The notes: generated by a model from the letters alone, not told the origin. Positions 11,168 through 22,096 are shown, counted from the stretch's first letter. The stretch is 64,000 nt of DNA from Prochlorococcus sp. AG-347-K16 (GCA_003281405.1 QCCD01000005.1:18117-82116); one strand, 5' to 3'. Translations and numbers: made by a program.

Positions 11168-11680
11168 TTAAGATTTAATTATTCCAAATATGTTCAAGAA
11201 TTTCACAACTAATGGAAGAATTAAAAGGACAGTAATCAACCTTACTGCGTGTAGAGTTGCCACTGCAGCTCCCACTCCATATTCAGATCCTACAAGACTC
11301 ATTCCGCTAATCCCTCCTGGTGCAGCTCCAAGAATTGTTGTTATCACATCTATATTCAGTAATCTGCTTGTCCATAATCCAATTGCCAATCCAGTAATAA
11401 CTAAAGTAAAAGTTATTAATATAGCTGGCCTCCATAAGATTTGCAGGTCAACTAATGATTCTTTAGTTAATGATGTACCAATTACTGTTCCAATTCCGAT
11501 TTCTAAAATTGTTCTTGTGCCGATTGGCCATTCTGCTATATCAACTTTGCCGCTGATGCTAAGTATGCTTGAGCCTATCAAAGCACCTGCTAGAGGAGCA
11601 GCAGGAATACCCGTTTTTAGAGCTAAAGCTCCAAAAATACTACCTGCTATTAGATAATAAATTAGATTTATGTTTAACAT
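11168..11680 (-). CDS. AbrB-type membrane protein (single-repeat form)
   Basis: Polytopic: GALIGSSILSISG..., LGAAPGGISGMSLVGSEYGVGAAVATLHAVRLITVLLILP is the signature of AbrB/ammonia-monooxygenase-like membrane duplication proteins. Confidence 0.8.
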   Translation of the reverse strand: MLNINLIYYLIAGSIFGALALKTGIPAAPLAGALIGSSILSISGKVDIAEWPIGTRTILEIGIGTVIGTSLTKESLVDLQILWRPAILITFTLVITGLAIGLWTSRLLNIDVITTILGAAPGGISGMSLVGSEYGVGAAVATLHAVRLITVLLILPLVVKFLNIFGIIKS

Positions 11681-11801
11681 AAATTTGAAAGATGATTGAA
11701 TATAATATTAGAAAAAATTTTTTTTTTTAGTTTATATTCAGATTAAATTTTTAGTTTTCTCTCGTAATGTCCCCTTTTGTTGGCATAATATTACTTAAAG
11801 C

Positions 11802-12008
11802 ATGAATTTTATGTCTTCACAAATTGCATACAAAGATAATAAAAGCCGCATAAAGAAAAAATTATCTTTTTTTGAGGGTGGCCATCAACTAGAAAAATTA
11901 GAATTTGCTCTCGCCATAGCACAAACAAACGGTGATGAAAAAAAATCAATCGTTCTTAGAAAAAAGATTTTTGAATTAGGTGGAAATGTTGAAGAGCCTG
12001 GTACTTAA
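11802..12008 (+). CDS. Conserved-looking small protein
   Basis: 68 aa intergenic ORF, soluble, not overlapped by any better ORF. Confidence 0.6.
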   Translation: MNFMSSQIAYKDNKSRIKKKLSFFEGGHQLEKLEFALAIAQTNGDEKKSIVLRKKIFELGGNVEEPGT

Positions 12009-12009
12009 A

Positions 12010-13173
12010 TTAATTTCTCTCAAGATATTTGGATACCACAACTAATGCTTCACCAGCTTGTTGAGTTGTAATTCTTCCCATGTTGAGAAGTGTATTACTA
12101 ATAGCAGAAACTACTGTAATAATATCTCTATCATTAACATAACCTAAGTGTCCGACTCTAAAAATTTTCCCTTTCAGATGATCTTGACCACCAGCAAGTA
12201 AAATATCAAAATTATTTTTTATTTTTTTTCTAAATTCTTCAGCATCCATCCCTTCTGTTTTTATTGCAGTAATTGAAGGGCTTAAATATTTTTCATCAGC
12301 AAATAATTTTAGATTTAAAGCCTTTACAGCATTGCTCATTGCTAGTTTATGTTTATTGTGTCTCTTAAAAATATTATCCAATCCTTCTTCTCGCATCATT
12401 TTTAAAGCTTCATCTAACGCAAAAACCAAATTAACTGCTGGAGTATATGGATTACTGTTACTTTGAAGACTTTTTCTGTAGGATTTTAAATTTAAATAAA
12501 ATTTTGGTAAATTAGATTTTTCTGCAGCTTCCCATGCTTTTTGGCTCATAGTTATAAAACTAAGCCCTGGGGGTATCATATATCCTTTTTGTGAACCTGA
12601 AGCAACGATATCTAATTTCCATTCATCTACCGGTACATTGCAAGCACCAAGACTTGTGACGCAGTCAACAATTGATAAAGCTGTGTTATGTTTACGAATA
12701 TATGAACTTATAGTTTCTAGATCATTAATGACACCTGTTGAGGTTTCAGAATGAGTCAAAATAACTGCCTTTATCTCTTTTCGTTTATCTTCCTCTAATA
12801 CTTTTCTAAATTCTTCTGGGTCAAGTGGAATTCCCCATTCCGAATCAATATTTATTACTTCTAAACCAAATTCTTTAGCAACTTTTACCCATCTTTGGCC
12901 AAATTTTCCATTTTCTCCGCATATTACTTTATCTCCTCTACTTAAGGTATTTATTATTCCAGCTTCCATTGCAGCTGTTCCACTACCAGTGATTGTTAGA
13001 ACATCATTTTGAGTTTGATGAAGCCACTGTAAATTTTTAGTAGTACTTTGTACGAGATCTTGGAATTCTTTGCTGCGATGGCCTATTGGATGTTTACTCA
13101 ATGCTTGTAAAACTTTTTCTGGAACTGGTGTGGGTCCAGGAATCATCAGTGATAATTTTTGCTGTATGGCCAC
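12010..13173 (-). CDS. Class V aminotransferase, serine/alanine--glyoxylate aminotransferase type
   Basis: MIPGPTPVPEKVLQALSKHPIGHRS; PLP lysine context SGSQKGYMIPPGLSF. Confidence 0.92.
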   Translation of the reverse strand: MAIQQKLSLMIPGPTPVPEKVLQALSKHPIGHRSKEFQDLVQSTTKNLQWLHQTQNDVLTITGSGTAAMEAGIINTLSRGDKVICGENGKFGQRWVKVAKEFGLEVINIDSEWGIPLDPEEFRKVLEEDKRKEIKAVILTHSETSTGVINDLETISSYIRKHNTALSIVDCVTSLGACNVPVDEWKLDIVASGSQKGYMIPPGLSFITMSQKAWEAAEKSNLPKFYLNLKSYRKSLQSNSNPYTPAVNLVFALDEALKMMREEGLDNIFKRHNKHKLAMSNAVKALNLKLFADEKYLSPSITAIKTEGMDAEEFRKKIKNNFDILLAGGQDHLKGKIFRVGHLGYVNDRDIITVVSAISNTLLNMGRITTQQAGEALVVVSKYLERN

Positions 13174-13209
13174 TTTTTGTTATATAGGTCATTCTTAGAT
13201 TAGTTCTCA

Positions 13210-14346
13210 TTGTATATTTTTCAATTACTTGATTTGAAAAAAGGATTTTCTTTACCTTTATGGGTTGCTGGAGCTGCTAGGTCAGCATTAAAAAAACTAG
13301 TAGGTTTACCATTTGAAAATTATGAACTAATAAAAATTCCTAATGAAAAAAAAGAAATAAAAATCGAGATTCATTCTGTTGGTTTACTTCAAGATAACTC
13401 TCATGCGTTAGGAATTACCTTTGCAAAGTCAGGCTTAGATCTTGACATAACACAAAACTTAGAAATATGGGCAATAGCCTCTTTAGAAAAAATCTCTTTT
13501 AATAATCTTGTTCCAAAAATTCCAATCAATATTATTGCAGGATCTGGTGTAGGTATAAAAGAAGATACATCAGAGATATGCATTTCGAATTTTGCAAAAG
13601 AAGTTTTATATCAAAACTTATTAGATATTATTCCTGAGGGCTCTAATTTGAAATTAGAAATTATTTTCCCAAAGGGGGCTTTTTTAGCGGAAAGAACTAG
13701 TAATAAGTCATTTGGTATCGTTGATGGATTATCTATTATTGGTACTTCGGCTGAGACTTATTCGAGTGCTTCACCTGATCAATTAGAAAAGGCTAAAACT
13801 AATCTAGCCAAGTTAATTAAAAATGATTTTAAAGGGGAAGTTGTTTTTGTTATTGGTGAAAATGGTTTAAATTTGGCAAAAACCTATAATGTTAATTTAC
13901 CAATTATAAAAATTGGAAATTGGATAGGACCATTATTAGTTGAAGCTGCAATAAAAAAAGTTAAGACTGTAATTCTTTTTGGATATCACGGAAAATTAAT
14001 TAAATTAGCAGGTGGTATTTTTCATACACATAATCATTTGGCTGATGCAAGAATTGAGATTCTTGTTTATTTAGCTGTTCAAGAAAAGTTACCACCTGAA
14101 AAATTATTTGAATTATCTCAGTTAAATAATTTAGAGGATGCATTACTACTTCTTGAAAGATTTAATCAATCATTAGCTGATAAATTGTTCCAGAATTTAT
14201 CTAATATGATTGAAAAACGTTCTTTTACTTATGTAAATAGGTATGTAAAAACTGATATGGAAATAGCGTCAATCATTTTTGATAGAAAAAGGAAAATTAG
14301 ATGGGCTGGGATTTACGGTAAAAAGTATATTTCTTATTTTCAATAA
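13210..14346 (+). CDS. cbiD: Cobalt-precorrin-5B (C1)-methyltransferase
   Basis: GSGVGIKE, FPKGAFLAERTSNKSFGIVDGLSIIGTSAETYS, LFGYHGKLIKLAGGIFHTHNHLADAR typical of CbiD. Confidence 0.92.
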   Translation: MYIFQLLDLKKGFSLPLWVAGAARSALKKLVGLPFENYELIKIPNEKKEIKIEIHSVGLLQDNSHALGITFAKSGLDLDITQNLEIWAIASLEKISFNNLVPKIPINIIAGSGVGIKEDTSEICISNFAKEVLYQNLLDIIPEGSNLKLEIIFPKGAFLAERTSNKSFGIVDGLSIIGTSAETYSSASPDQLEKAKTNLAKLIKNDFKGEVVFVIGENGLNLAKTYNVNLPIIKIGNWIGPLLVEAAIKKVKTVILFGYHGKLIKLAGGIFHTHNHLADARIEILVYLAVQEKLPPEKLFELSQLNNLEDALLLLERFNQSLADKLFQNLSNMIEKRSFTYVNRYVKTDMEIASIIFDRKRKIRWAGIYGKKYISYFQ

Positions 14347-14400
14347 GATTAATTTGTGATTCATTATGCTTTTGTAAATAAATTGAGCTAACTTTTATAC

Positions 14401-15987
14401 ATGAGTCAAACATCTTTCAAAAAAGAACGAGATCCTTCAATATTAATTTTAGATTTCGGATCTCAATATTCTGAATTAATTGCAAGACGAATCAGAGAAA
14501 CTAATGTTTTTTCTCTTGTTGTAAGTAATTGTATTTCAATTGAGGAAATTAATAATATTAATCCTAAAGGGATCATTTTAAGTGGAGGTCCAAATTCTGT
14601 ATATGAACAAAATGCTCCGAAATGTGATGAAAAAATTTTTAATTTAGGAATTCCTATTCTTGGCATATGCTATGGAATGCAATTAATGGTCAAAGAACTT
14701 GGAGGGTCAGTTATTTCAGCAACCAAAAAAGCTGAATATGGTAGAGCACCAATAAATATAGATCAAGAATCCGACCTCCTTGTTGATGTAGAAGATAAAT
14801 CTATAATGTGGATGAGTCATGGCGATTCAATTAATTGTTTGCCTGATGGATTTAATAAAATTGCTCATACTGAGAACACACTCCATGCAGCAATTTCAAA
14901 TGATGTAAAGAAATTATTTGGCGTACAATTTCATCCTGAAGTCATACATTCAGAGTTTGGAATGACGATAATTAAAAATTTTGTTTATAAAATTTCTTGT
15001 TGTGAGGCTGATTGGACAACCGAGAAATATATAGAGGAAACTATTCCCAGGATAAGAGAGCAAGTTGGCAATAAAAAAGTTTTGCTTGCCTTGTCAGGAG
15101 GAGTTGATTCCTCAACCCTTGCTTTTCTTCTTAATAAAGCAATTGGAAATCAGCTTACATGCATGTTTATTGACCAAGGTTTCATGAGAAAAGGTGAACC
15201 AGAATTTTTAATGAATTTTTTTGATAAGAAATTTCATATTAAAGTTCAATACATTAATGCAAGGGAAAGGTTTATTGCCAAATTAAAAGGGATTACTGAT
15301 CCAGAACAAAAAAGAAAAATTATTGGCGAAGAATTTATTAGAGTATTTGAAGAGGAAAGCAATAGATTGGGACCTTTTCAGTATTTGGCTCAAGGTACTC
15401 TTTATCCTGATGTTATTGAGAGTGCTGGTACTAATATTGATCCTAAGACTGGTGAAAGGATAGCTGTAAAAATAAAGAGTCATCATAACGTGGGTGGATT
15501 GCCAAAAGATTTACAATTTAAATTAGTTGAGCCATTAAGAAAACTTTTTAAGGATGAAGTCAGAAAAGTCGGTGCTGCCTTAGGTTTGCCGGATGAAATC
15601 ATAAAAAGGCATCCATTCCCAGGTCCGGGTTTAGCTATAAGAATTTTGGGAGAGGTGAATAATGAAAAACTTGATTGTTTAAGAGATGCAGACTGGATAG
15701 TAAGAGACGAAATTAAAAAAGCTGGTCTTTACAATGATATTTGGCAAGCTTTTGCAGTATTGCTACCGGTTAAAACCGTAGGAGTTATGGGAGATAAAAG
15801 GACTTATGCATGGCCAATAGTTTTACGTTGTGTATCTAGTGAAGATGGCATGACAGCCGATTGGTCAAAAATTCCATTTCAGATTTTGGAGAGGATTTCA
15901 AATAGAATAGTAAATGAAGTAATTTCAGTAAATAGAGTTGTTTATGATATTACGAGCAAACCTCCTGGAACTATTGAGTGGGAATAA
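14401..15987 (+). CDS. guaA: GMP synthase (glutamine-hydrolysing)
   Basis: [40 protein letters not shown]-terminal [10 protein letters not shown]. Confidence 0.98.
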   Translation: MSQTSFKKERDPSILILDFGSQYSELIARRIRETNVFSLVVSNCISIEEINNINPKGIILSGGPNSVYEQNAPKCDEKIFNLGIPILGICYGMQLMVKELGGSVISATKKAEYGRAPINIDQESDLLVDVEDKSIMWMSHGDSINCLPDGFNKIAHTENTLHAAISNDVKKLFGVQFHPEVIHSEFGMTIIKNFVYKISCCEADWTTEKYIEETIPRIREQVGNKKVLLALSGGVDSSTLAFLLNKAIGNQLTCMFIDQGFMRKGEPEFLMNFFDKKFHIKVQYINARERFIAKLKGITDPEQKRKIIGEEFIRVFEEESNRLGPFQYLAQGTLYPDVIESAGTNIDPKTGERIAVKIKSHHNVGGLPKDLQFKLVEPLRKLFKDEVRKVGAALGLPDEIIKRHPFPGPGLAIRILGEVNNEKLDCLRDADWIVRDEIKKAGLYNDIWQAFAVLLPVKTVGVMGDKRTYAWPIVLRCVSSEDGMTADWSKIPFQILERISNRIVNEVISVNRVVYDITSKPPGTIEWE

Positions 15988-16055
15988 ATTGAACTGTTGG
16001 AATTTTTCTATTTTTTTTTGAAAGAATATTAATTATTAGTATTTACAAAATTTAA

Positions 16056-16697
16056 ATGCCTTTTATCGTTTTTATATTTTTAATAATTCTTTCTTATATT
16101 ACACCTTTAAAATATCAGTCAGAATTTCAATTTGTAGAAATATCTCAATTAATAATTTTATTTTCTTGCTTTATTCTGACATTTCAGCATTACAAATTAT
16201 TCTTAAGAGTTTCAAATTTCCTCACATTTATTTTGCGTGAATTACTATTTCTTTTTCTCTTTTATGAAGAAGTTAGCATTTTAACTGCGAGCGATAATTT
16301 TGCTGGTTTTAATTATCAGTCTCAGTTAAATTTACATAATCTAAATTTTTTTCTTGAGAATAAAATATTTTCACTTAACATAAATAACCTGCATTTAAGT
16401 TGGTCATTACTTTTAATTGACTTTATTTACATCATTTCCCTTTTTATAATTAGTTATGGTTCTTATTTGCCTTTTTTGAAAAGAATACGATTTTTCTTTT
16501 TAGAGAAGCAGTTTGCAATTTATACTTTTGCATATCTTGCTAATCTCGTATTTTCATCATTATTCAGAGATTTAAATATTATTAGTAAATATTATATTCT
16601 TGATGAGGAATTGATTGAATTGTTTACTTATAGCATCTTACTTTTTGATGTGATTCAAAAAAACAAAATATTAAAGAAAACTAAATTTAAAAGTTGA
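16056..16697 (+). CDS. Hypothetical polytopic membrane protein
   Basis: 213 aa with several hydrophobic segments; no recognised motif. Confidence 0.65.
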   Translation: MPFIVFIFLIILSYITPLKYQSEFQFVEISQLIILFSCFILTFQHYKLFLRVSNFLTFILRELLFLFLFYEEVSILTASDNFAGFNYQSQLNLHNLNFFLENKIFSLNINNLHLSWSLLLIDFIYIISLFIISYGSYLPFLKRIRFFFLEKQFAIYTFAYLANLVFSSLFRDLNIISKYYILDEELIELFTYSILLFDVIQKNKILKKTKFKS

Positions 16698-16863
16698 AAA
16701 TAAAAATGTATTATCTACAGTTAGTTCATCTAATTACCAAGAAAAGTATAAAGAATGGAAGTCTTCGGTTTGTCATGGTACTTTGGCAGTTTCTCTGTTG
16801 AGAAATCGTAGAGTAGTGGTTTCTCTATACATTGTCTCAATAGCTGAATAAATGATTTTTTGA

Positions 16864-18243
16864 TTAATACTTAAGGTCTTTATATTTATCAATTTTAGTA
16901 ATGATTTCCATCGCAGGTTTAAGCATCTCTTTGTAGTTTTTCCAACCGCCAATAGATTTTGAATTAATTTTAGAACGAATTTGCACATCGCTCGCTGTAA
17001 AAACTGATCTCTTACTTAAGTGAGGTTTCAGATATGCTTTGTTCCACTTCCATCCCAACCAATTAATTAAAGATTTTATCTCTTTATCAGGATTTGTAAC
17101 TAATACATCATAATTTAAGTCGTAAATATTTTCTGGAAATCTTTTCTTGTATTCCTTCATTATTTGCTTATGGTCTAGATAAATGATTGCGCAATCAATT
17201 AGGGAGGAGGAATACTCATTATCATTCGCAAAGTTTGTTCGGTAAATAGACAGAATATTATCTAGTGGATTGCGGTAGCAGTGAATAATTTTTGAATTTG
17301 GTATTTGACTTGCAATAATGCCTGAATATTGATAGTTATATAACCATTTATTAGTTGTGATAATCGACTTTAATTCTTTATTTATTCTTTGCATGTATAA
17401 ATCAAAAAGATTAACTTTGCCTTTTTTTGCTTTCCATTCTTTAAAGGATCTTTCAAAAGCATTGATTTCGCCTAAGTCAAGAACTTCAGAATTCATGCTA
17501 ATAATTGATTCTACTAGAGTTGTTCCGCTTCTAGGCATACCCACTATAAAAATGCTTTGTGGATTATTTTTTTGTTTTGTCAAATTAAGATTTGCTTTAT
17601 TTGATTCATTAAGTAATAACTTAGATTTTTTTATAAGTGAATCCGAATTGGATGGGTGGATAGATATTTTTAATTGATTTGCTAATTTAAGGCATTTAGC
17701 ACTTTCTTTATAATTCTTTCTCTTGTGGAGAATATTTGCTCTTGCGAAAAAAATATTAAATTGATCATTTTTTGATTTATTCTTCCGGAAACTTTCAGAG
17801 AAGAGTTTCTTTTGCCAAATTTTATTTTCGTCTGTGAAGGTGAGAGTTGATAAATTATAGTATGCTTTTGTGAAATCAGGATTCAATGCAATCGCTTTAC
17901 AGTAGCATGATTCTGCTTCTTTAAGTTTATTTTTCGCTCTCAAAATATTTCCAAGATTATTATGTGCAATTGCGTAATCAGGTTTGAGTAAAATTGCTCT
18001 TCTTATCCATATTTCCGCTTCTTTTAATCTGCCTAAATCTTTTAAGATTTCCCCAGAATTTAAGAAAATTCTATGATCTTTAAAACCTTGATTGATAAAA
18101 AATTCATAATATTTTGATGCTTCAGTAATATTACCTTGCAAATGATATTTGAATGCTTTGCTTATGATTTCATTTTTAGAAAGATTTGACAGTAATTTTT
18201 TTTCTATATTTTTTAGATTCTTCTTCTCATCAAATTCTTTCAT
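16864..18243 (-). CDS. TPR-repeat sulfotransferase family protein (paralog A)
   Basis: N-terminal TPRs (LKEAEIWIRRAILLKPDYAIAHNNLGNILRAKNKLKEAESCYCKAIALNPDFTKAYYNL), then PAPS-binding IFIVGMPRSGTTLVESI and CYRNPLDNILSIYR. Confidence 0.93.
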   Translation of the reverse strand: MKEFDEKKNLKNIEKKLLSNLSKNEIISKAFKYHLQGNITEASKYYEFFINQGFKDHRIFLNSGEILKDLGRLKEAEIWIRRAILLKPDYAIAHNNLGNILRAKNKLKEAESCYCKAIALNPDFTKAYYNLSTLTFTDENKIWQKKLFSESFRKNKSKNDQFNIFFARANILHKRKNYKESAKCLKLANQLKISIHPSNSDSLIKKSKLLLNESNKANLNLTKQKNNPQSIFIVGMPRSGTTLVESIISMNSEVLDLGEINAFERSFKEWKAKKGKVNLFDLYMQRINKELKSIITTNKWLYNYQYSGIIASQIPNSKIIHCYRNPLDNILSIYRTNFANDNEYSSSLIDCAIIYLDHKQIMKEYKKRFPENIYDLNYDVLVTNPDKEIKSLINWLGWKWNKAYLKPHLSKRSVFTASDVQIRSKINSKSIGGWKNYKEMLKPAMEIITKIDKYKDLKY

Positions 18244-18526
18244 TTTTATTTTTTGAATCTGATTATTAGTTCTTATATTAGTGTTAAAAGCATACGATTA
18301 AAAAAATCCTTGAATTATAAAGAACTAATCCTCTACAAAAAATTCAACATTATTTACATAATGATAGGAATAAGTAGGTTTTTCACGCAAAAACCACTCC
18401 TTTCATAGAGAGGGATTAGAGCAATGGAACTATTGTGTGGGAGTAGTTGCACAACAATTTTAAGTCAGAGTCGAGATTTAGTTTTAATAGCATATGCTTT
18501 CTTTAGATGCATAACTTATTTTTTGA

Positions 18527-20101
18527 TTAGTATTTAAGGTCTTTATATTTATCTTTTTTAGTAATGATTTCCATCGCAGGTTTAAGCATCTCTTTGTAGT
18601 TTTTCCATCCTCCTAAAGATTTTGTGTTAATTGGTGAACGAACCTGAACATTACTTCTTGTTGAGACTTTACGTTTATTTAAATGTGGCGATAAATATAA
18701 ATCATTCCAGTTCCAACCTAACCAACGAATCAAAGATTTTATTTCATTTGAGGGATGAGTCACTAACTTATCGTAATTTAATGAATATATATGATTTTTA
18801 AATTCTTTCTTATATTTCCTCATAATCTCATCTTGATCAGAATAGACTTCGGCAGAATCAACCAAACTCGAAGAGAAATTATTCCCTGTTGCGAAATGTG
18901 CTCTATAAATTGAAAGAATGTTATCTAAAGGATTTCTATAACAATGTATTATTTTTGCGTTAGGAATTGTTTTGGCAATTATGCCTGCATATTGATAATT
19001 AAATAACCACTTGTTTGTTGTGATTGTTTGACTATCACTATCTTTTATTTCTAATTTTTTCCAATATATCTCGCTCAGACTTTTTTGTTTTTCAGATTGT
19101 TTATATTCTCTATATGATTCTTCAAAGATATTAACTTCTCCAAGATCTTTTACTTTAGTATTTAAACTTATTATTGATTCGACAAGGGTAGAGCCACATC
19201 TAGGCAGACCTACTATAAAAATAGACATTGAATAATCTTCAGATTTTTGATTATTGCTTTCATAATTATCTGAGGATATTTTTAATTTTTGAGTTTTATT
19301 AATTAATAAATCTACTTCAGATTTATGCATTCTAAGTTTCATATTATTTGCATTAACTAGATTCTCTGCACTTTCTACATATTGTCCTTTTCTATGAAAA
19401 ATATTTGATCTTGCGAAAAAAATATTTACTAACTCTCTATTGTTTTTATTTTTCAGAATATTTTCAGAAAAAAGTTGATTATGCCATTTTTGAGTTGTAA
19501 TACTTGTTTGTATAGTTGATAGTGATAAATATGCATCAGTTAATTGAGGATCAACTTCAAGTGCTTTTTGAGTATATGACTCTGCCTCTTTTAATCTACC
19601 TTGATCTTTTAATATGAATCCAAGATTATAATGAGCAATAGCAAAGTCTGATTTAAGTTCAATTGCTTTTTTGAGTTCTGATTCTGCTTTTTCCAAATTT
19701 CCTTGACCTATGAATAAAACTGCAAGATTGTAGTAAGCATTTGCATATTCAGGATTTAGAGAAATTGCTTTTTTAAGTTTTGATTCTGATTCTTTATGTT
19801 TTCCGATCTCGTTGAGGAATATTCCATAATTAGAAAAAACTCTATAGTCTTTTATTCCTTGTTTAATAAGATATTCATAGTATTTTGCTGATTCTAACTT
19901 ACGTCCTTGTGCCTGTAGATCGAATGCTTTTTTAATTAATTGACCGGTATTTAATTTCTGTTGATTTTTCGAAATTTTCTCTTTTTTTGATTGGTTCTTT
20001 TCGCCAAAACCTTTCATTAGTGATAAAGATAATTTCCTAATAGCCAGTATAGTCTTTACAAAAAATTTTTTAAAATGTTTATTAGTTAAATAAAGATTCA
20101 A
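18527..20101 (-). CDS. TPR-repeat sulfotransferase family protein (paralog B)
   Basis: TPR block plus IFIVGLPRCGSTLVESI and CYRNPLDNILSIYR; tandem paralog of 16864..18243 with identical C-terminus. Confidence 0.93.
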   Translation of the reverse strand: MNLYLTNKHFKKFFVKTILAIRKLSLSLMKGFGEKNQSKKEKISKNQQKLNTGQLIKKAFDLQAQGRKLESAKYYEYLIKQGIKDYRVFSNYGIFLNEIGKHKESESKLKKAISLNPEYANAYYNLAVLFIGQGNLEKAESELKKAIELKSDFAIAHYNLGFILKDQGRLKEAESYTQKALEVDPQLTDAYLSLSTIQTSITTQKWHNQLFSENILKNKNNRELVNIFFARSNIFHRKGQYVESAENLVNANNMKLRMHKSEVDLLINKTQKLKISSDNYESNNQKSEDYSMSIFIVGLPRCGSTLVESIISLNTKVKDLGEVNIFEESYREYKQSEKQKSLSEIYWKKLEIKDSDSQTITTNKWLFNYQYAGIIAKTIPNAKIIHCYRNPLDNILSIYRAHFATGNNFSSSLVDSAEVYSDQDEIMRKYKKEFKNHIYSLNYDKLVTHPSNEIKSLIRWLGWNWNDLYLSPHLNKRKVSTRSNVQVRSPINTKSLGGWKNYKEMLKPAMEIITKKDKYKDLKY

Positions 20102-20584
20102 TTTAGTTGAAATTTCTAATGAATTCTTGGGAAATTATCAACAAGTATGTTTGATTTACAAAATTTAAGGTATCAATTCATTTGTCATGGTTTTGTTACG
20201 CAAAATACACCCCTTTTGAGACCTGGATTACGGAAATAATTTTGTCTGTGTTATCAATACTTTATTTAAGCGAAGATTAAGTTAAATATTTAAGTATTGA
20301 TTTGTGATTTCGTTTAGTAATGCTTCCTTATAGTTTTTAAGGCATATCTTCAAGATAGATTAAATTTTATAGAAATTACTCATAGTTAAGATAATTATTC
20401 CATCATATTTTAGTTAAACGCCCAAAGTCCTGTGATAGCATTGATTCGGCACTATAATATTTGTAATCACTCTAAGAGTCAAAAAACTATTTGCCAATAT
20501 GACTATTTACAAGATGGTGGTTATCAAATTTTTAAAAATTTAAATTTTTTAAGCAAAAAATCTTTGAAATGAGATTTAAATAAA

Positions 20585-21298
20585 ATGCCTGAGGTTATTA
20601 AATTAAGTCGATCTACCGTTGAGAAATATCATAGTTGTCCAAGATGTTGTGTGCTTGATAAAAAATATAAAATAAAACCGCCATCATTACCATTTACCTT
20701 AAATATTGCTGTAGATAATTTATGTAAAAATGAATTTGATCACTACAGAAAAATTCAGGAGCCTCATCCTTTATTTATTGAACATGGTATTGATGCTGTT
20801 CCATATAAACATAAAGACTTGGACCTTTGGAGAAGTAATTTTCAAGGGATTAGGTATAAGTCAATTGAACATCATTATGATTTTGGCGGAGCTGTAGATG
20901 ATATTTGGCAGAAAAAAAATGGTGATCTTATTATTGTTGATGTAAAAGCAACATCTAAAAATAATTTTGATTGGCCCGAGACTTACGATAAATACGAATA
21001 TGCAAAAGCTTACAAGAGACAATTGGAAATGTATCAGTGGTTATTTAAAAAAAACGGTTTTAGAGTTGCGGAAGAAGCTTATCTTTTATATTTTAATGGA
21101 AAGAAAAATGAAGAGGCTTTTAATAATCAGTTAAATTTTGATGTTCATCTAATTAGATTAGATTGTTCAACATCATGGGTAGAACGTAAGATAATTGATA
21201 CGGTTAATTTATTACGTTCGGATCATTTCCCCAAACCTTCTTTAAATTGTGAATACTGTAACTATTTAAAGAAGCGTTGGCAGTTATCGATAACTTAA
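20585..21298 (+). CDS. PD-(D/E)XK nuclease superfamily protein (RecB/Cas4-like)
   Basis: GAVDDIWQKKNGDLIIVDVKAT (D...D-x-K core), RQLEMYQWLF (motif after core), N-terminal SCPRCC and C-terminal CEYC cysteines. Confidence 0.82.
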   Translation: MPEVIKLSRSTVEKYHSCPRCCVLDKKYKIKPPSLPFTLNIAVDNLCKNEFDHYRKIQEPHPLFIEHGIDAVPYKHKDLDLWRSNFQGIRYKSIEHHYDFGGAVDDIWQKKNGDLIIVDVKATSKNNFDWPETYDKYEYAKAYKRQLEMYQWLFKKNGFRVAEEAYLLYFNGKKNEEAFNNQLNFDVHLIRLDCSTSWVERKIIDTVNLLRSDHFPKPSLNCEYCNYLKKRWQLSIT

Positions 21299-21378
21299 TA
21301 TTAATAGAATAATTTTTCACATTTCTGGAAAAATTGTGAAAAAAAGTTAATCTTTAATTAGATTATGCATTAAGACTT

Positions 21379-21987
21379 TTGATAAAATCTAATAATTCTG
21401 AAACAAAGATAACTAATCATCTTCAACAAGATGTAGTCAAAGTATCTGGTAAAACAATTTTTATTAATCCTTTTTTATATTGGCGAAGATTTGACAAAAA
21501 TACTAATAGATGGCTTAGAGAACCTGGTCAAATGTCAGAGGATCAAATCTCACCAAACAGGAACCGTTTTTATCCAGAAATAGAGTGGGCTGATTTAAAT
21601 CATGAGCAAAAGCTCATAAAAGATGCAACAGTTGAGATGTTTTTAAAAACTCTTGAATTGATAAGTACATTTCATCCTTATCTAAGTTCAGGGCAATTAT
21701 TAGAAGTGGAGAGAAAAATGGCGATTACAAAAAAGATTCCTTTTGAAAAGTGGGTAAAAAAATCTTTTGCCAAAAAAACGAGATTATTAGAAAATGAAAA
21801 AAGAAAATTTCAAAGAGAAAGATTTTTTAGTAGCTGGAGGGAATGGTTTAGTCTTGTAAATACTCAACAGGCCATTTTGCCGTTAATCGTTATTATATTT
21901 ATTTCTTCATTTATTGGATGGTCTTTAGGGATATCAAAGAACAGTTGTAATCCCTATTTTGAACAAAATATAGATCAATTAAATTAA
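21379..21987 (+). CDS. Hypothetical protein with C-terminal transmembrane helix
   Basis: 202 aa; TM segment AILPLIVIIFISSFIGWSLGI near the C-terminus; TTG start. Confidence 0.7.
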   Translation: MIKSNNSETKITNHLQQDVVKVSGKTIFINPFLYWRRFDKNTNRWLREPGQMSEDQISPNRNRFYPEIEWADLNHEQKLIKDATVEMFLKTLELISTFHPYLSSGQLLEVERKMAITKKIPFEKWVKKSFAKKTRLLENEKRKFQRERFFSSWREWFSLVNTQQAILPLIVIIFISSFIGWSLGISKNSCNPYFEQNIDQLN

Positions 21988-22096
21988 CTTGTTTTTGAGT
22001 TTTTTAAGTATCTAAGTTAATATAATTTTGAAAAAATAAATTTCTTATTTAAAATTAAATTAAATGTAATAATTGCTTAAAAAATTTATAAGTTTT

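Noticed and set aside
11190-11657. 155-aa plus-strand ORF
   Set aside because: Exact antisense shadow of the AbrB-like membrane protein, whose family motifs are on the minus strand.
18430-18460. attgtgtgggagtagttgcacaacaat hairpin considered as a Yfr1-like sRNA
   Set aside because: Lacks the conserved ACUCCUCACAC core and terminator; could be chance.
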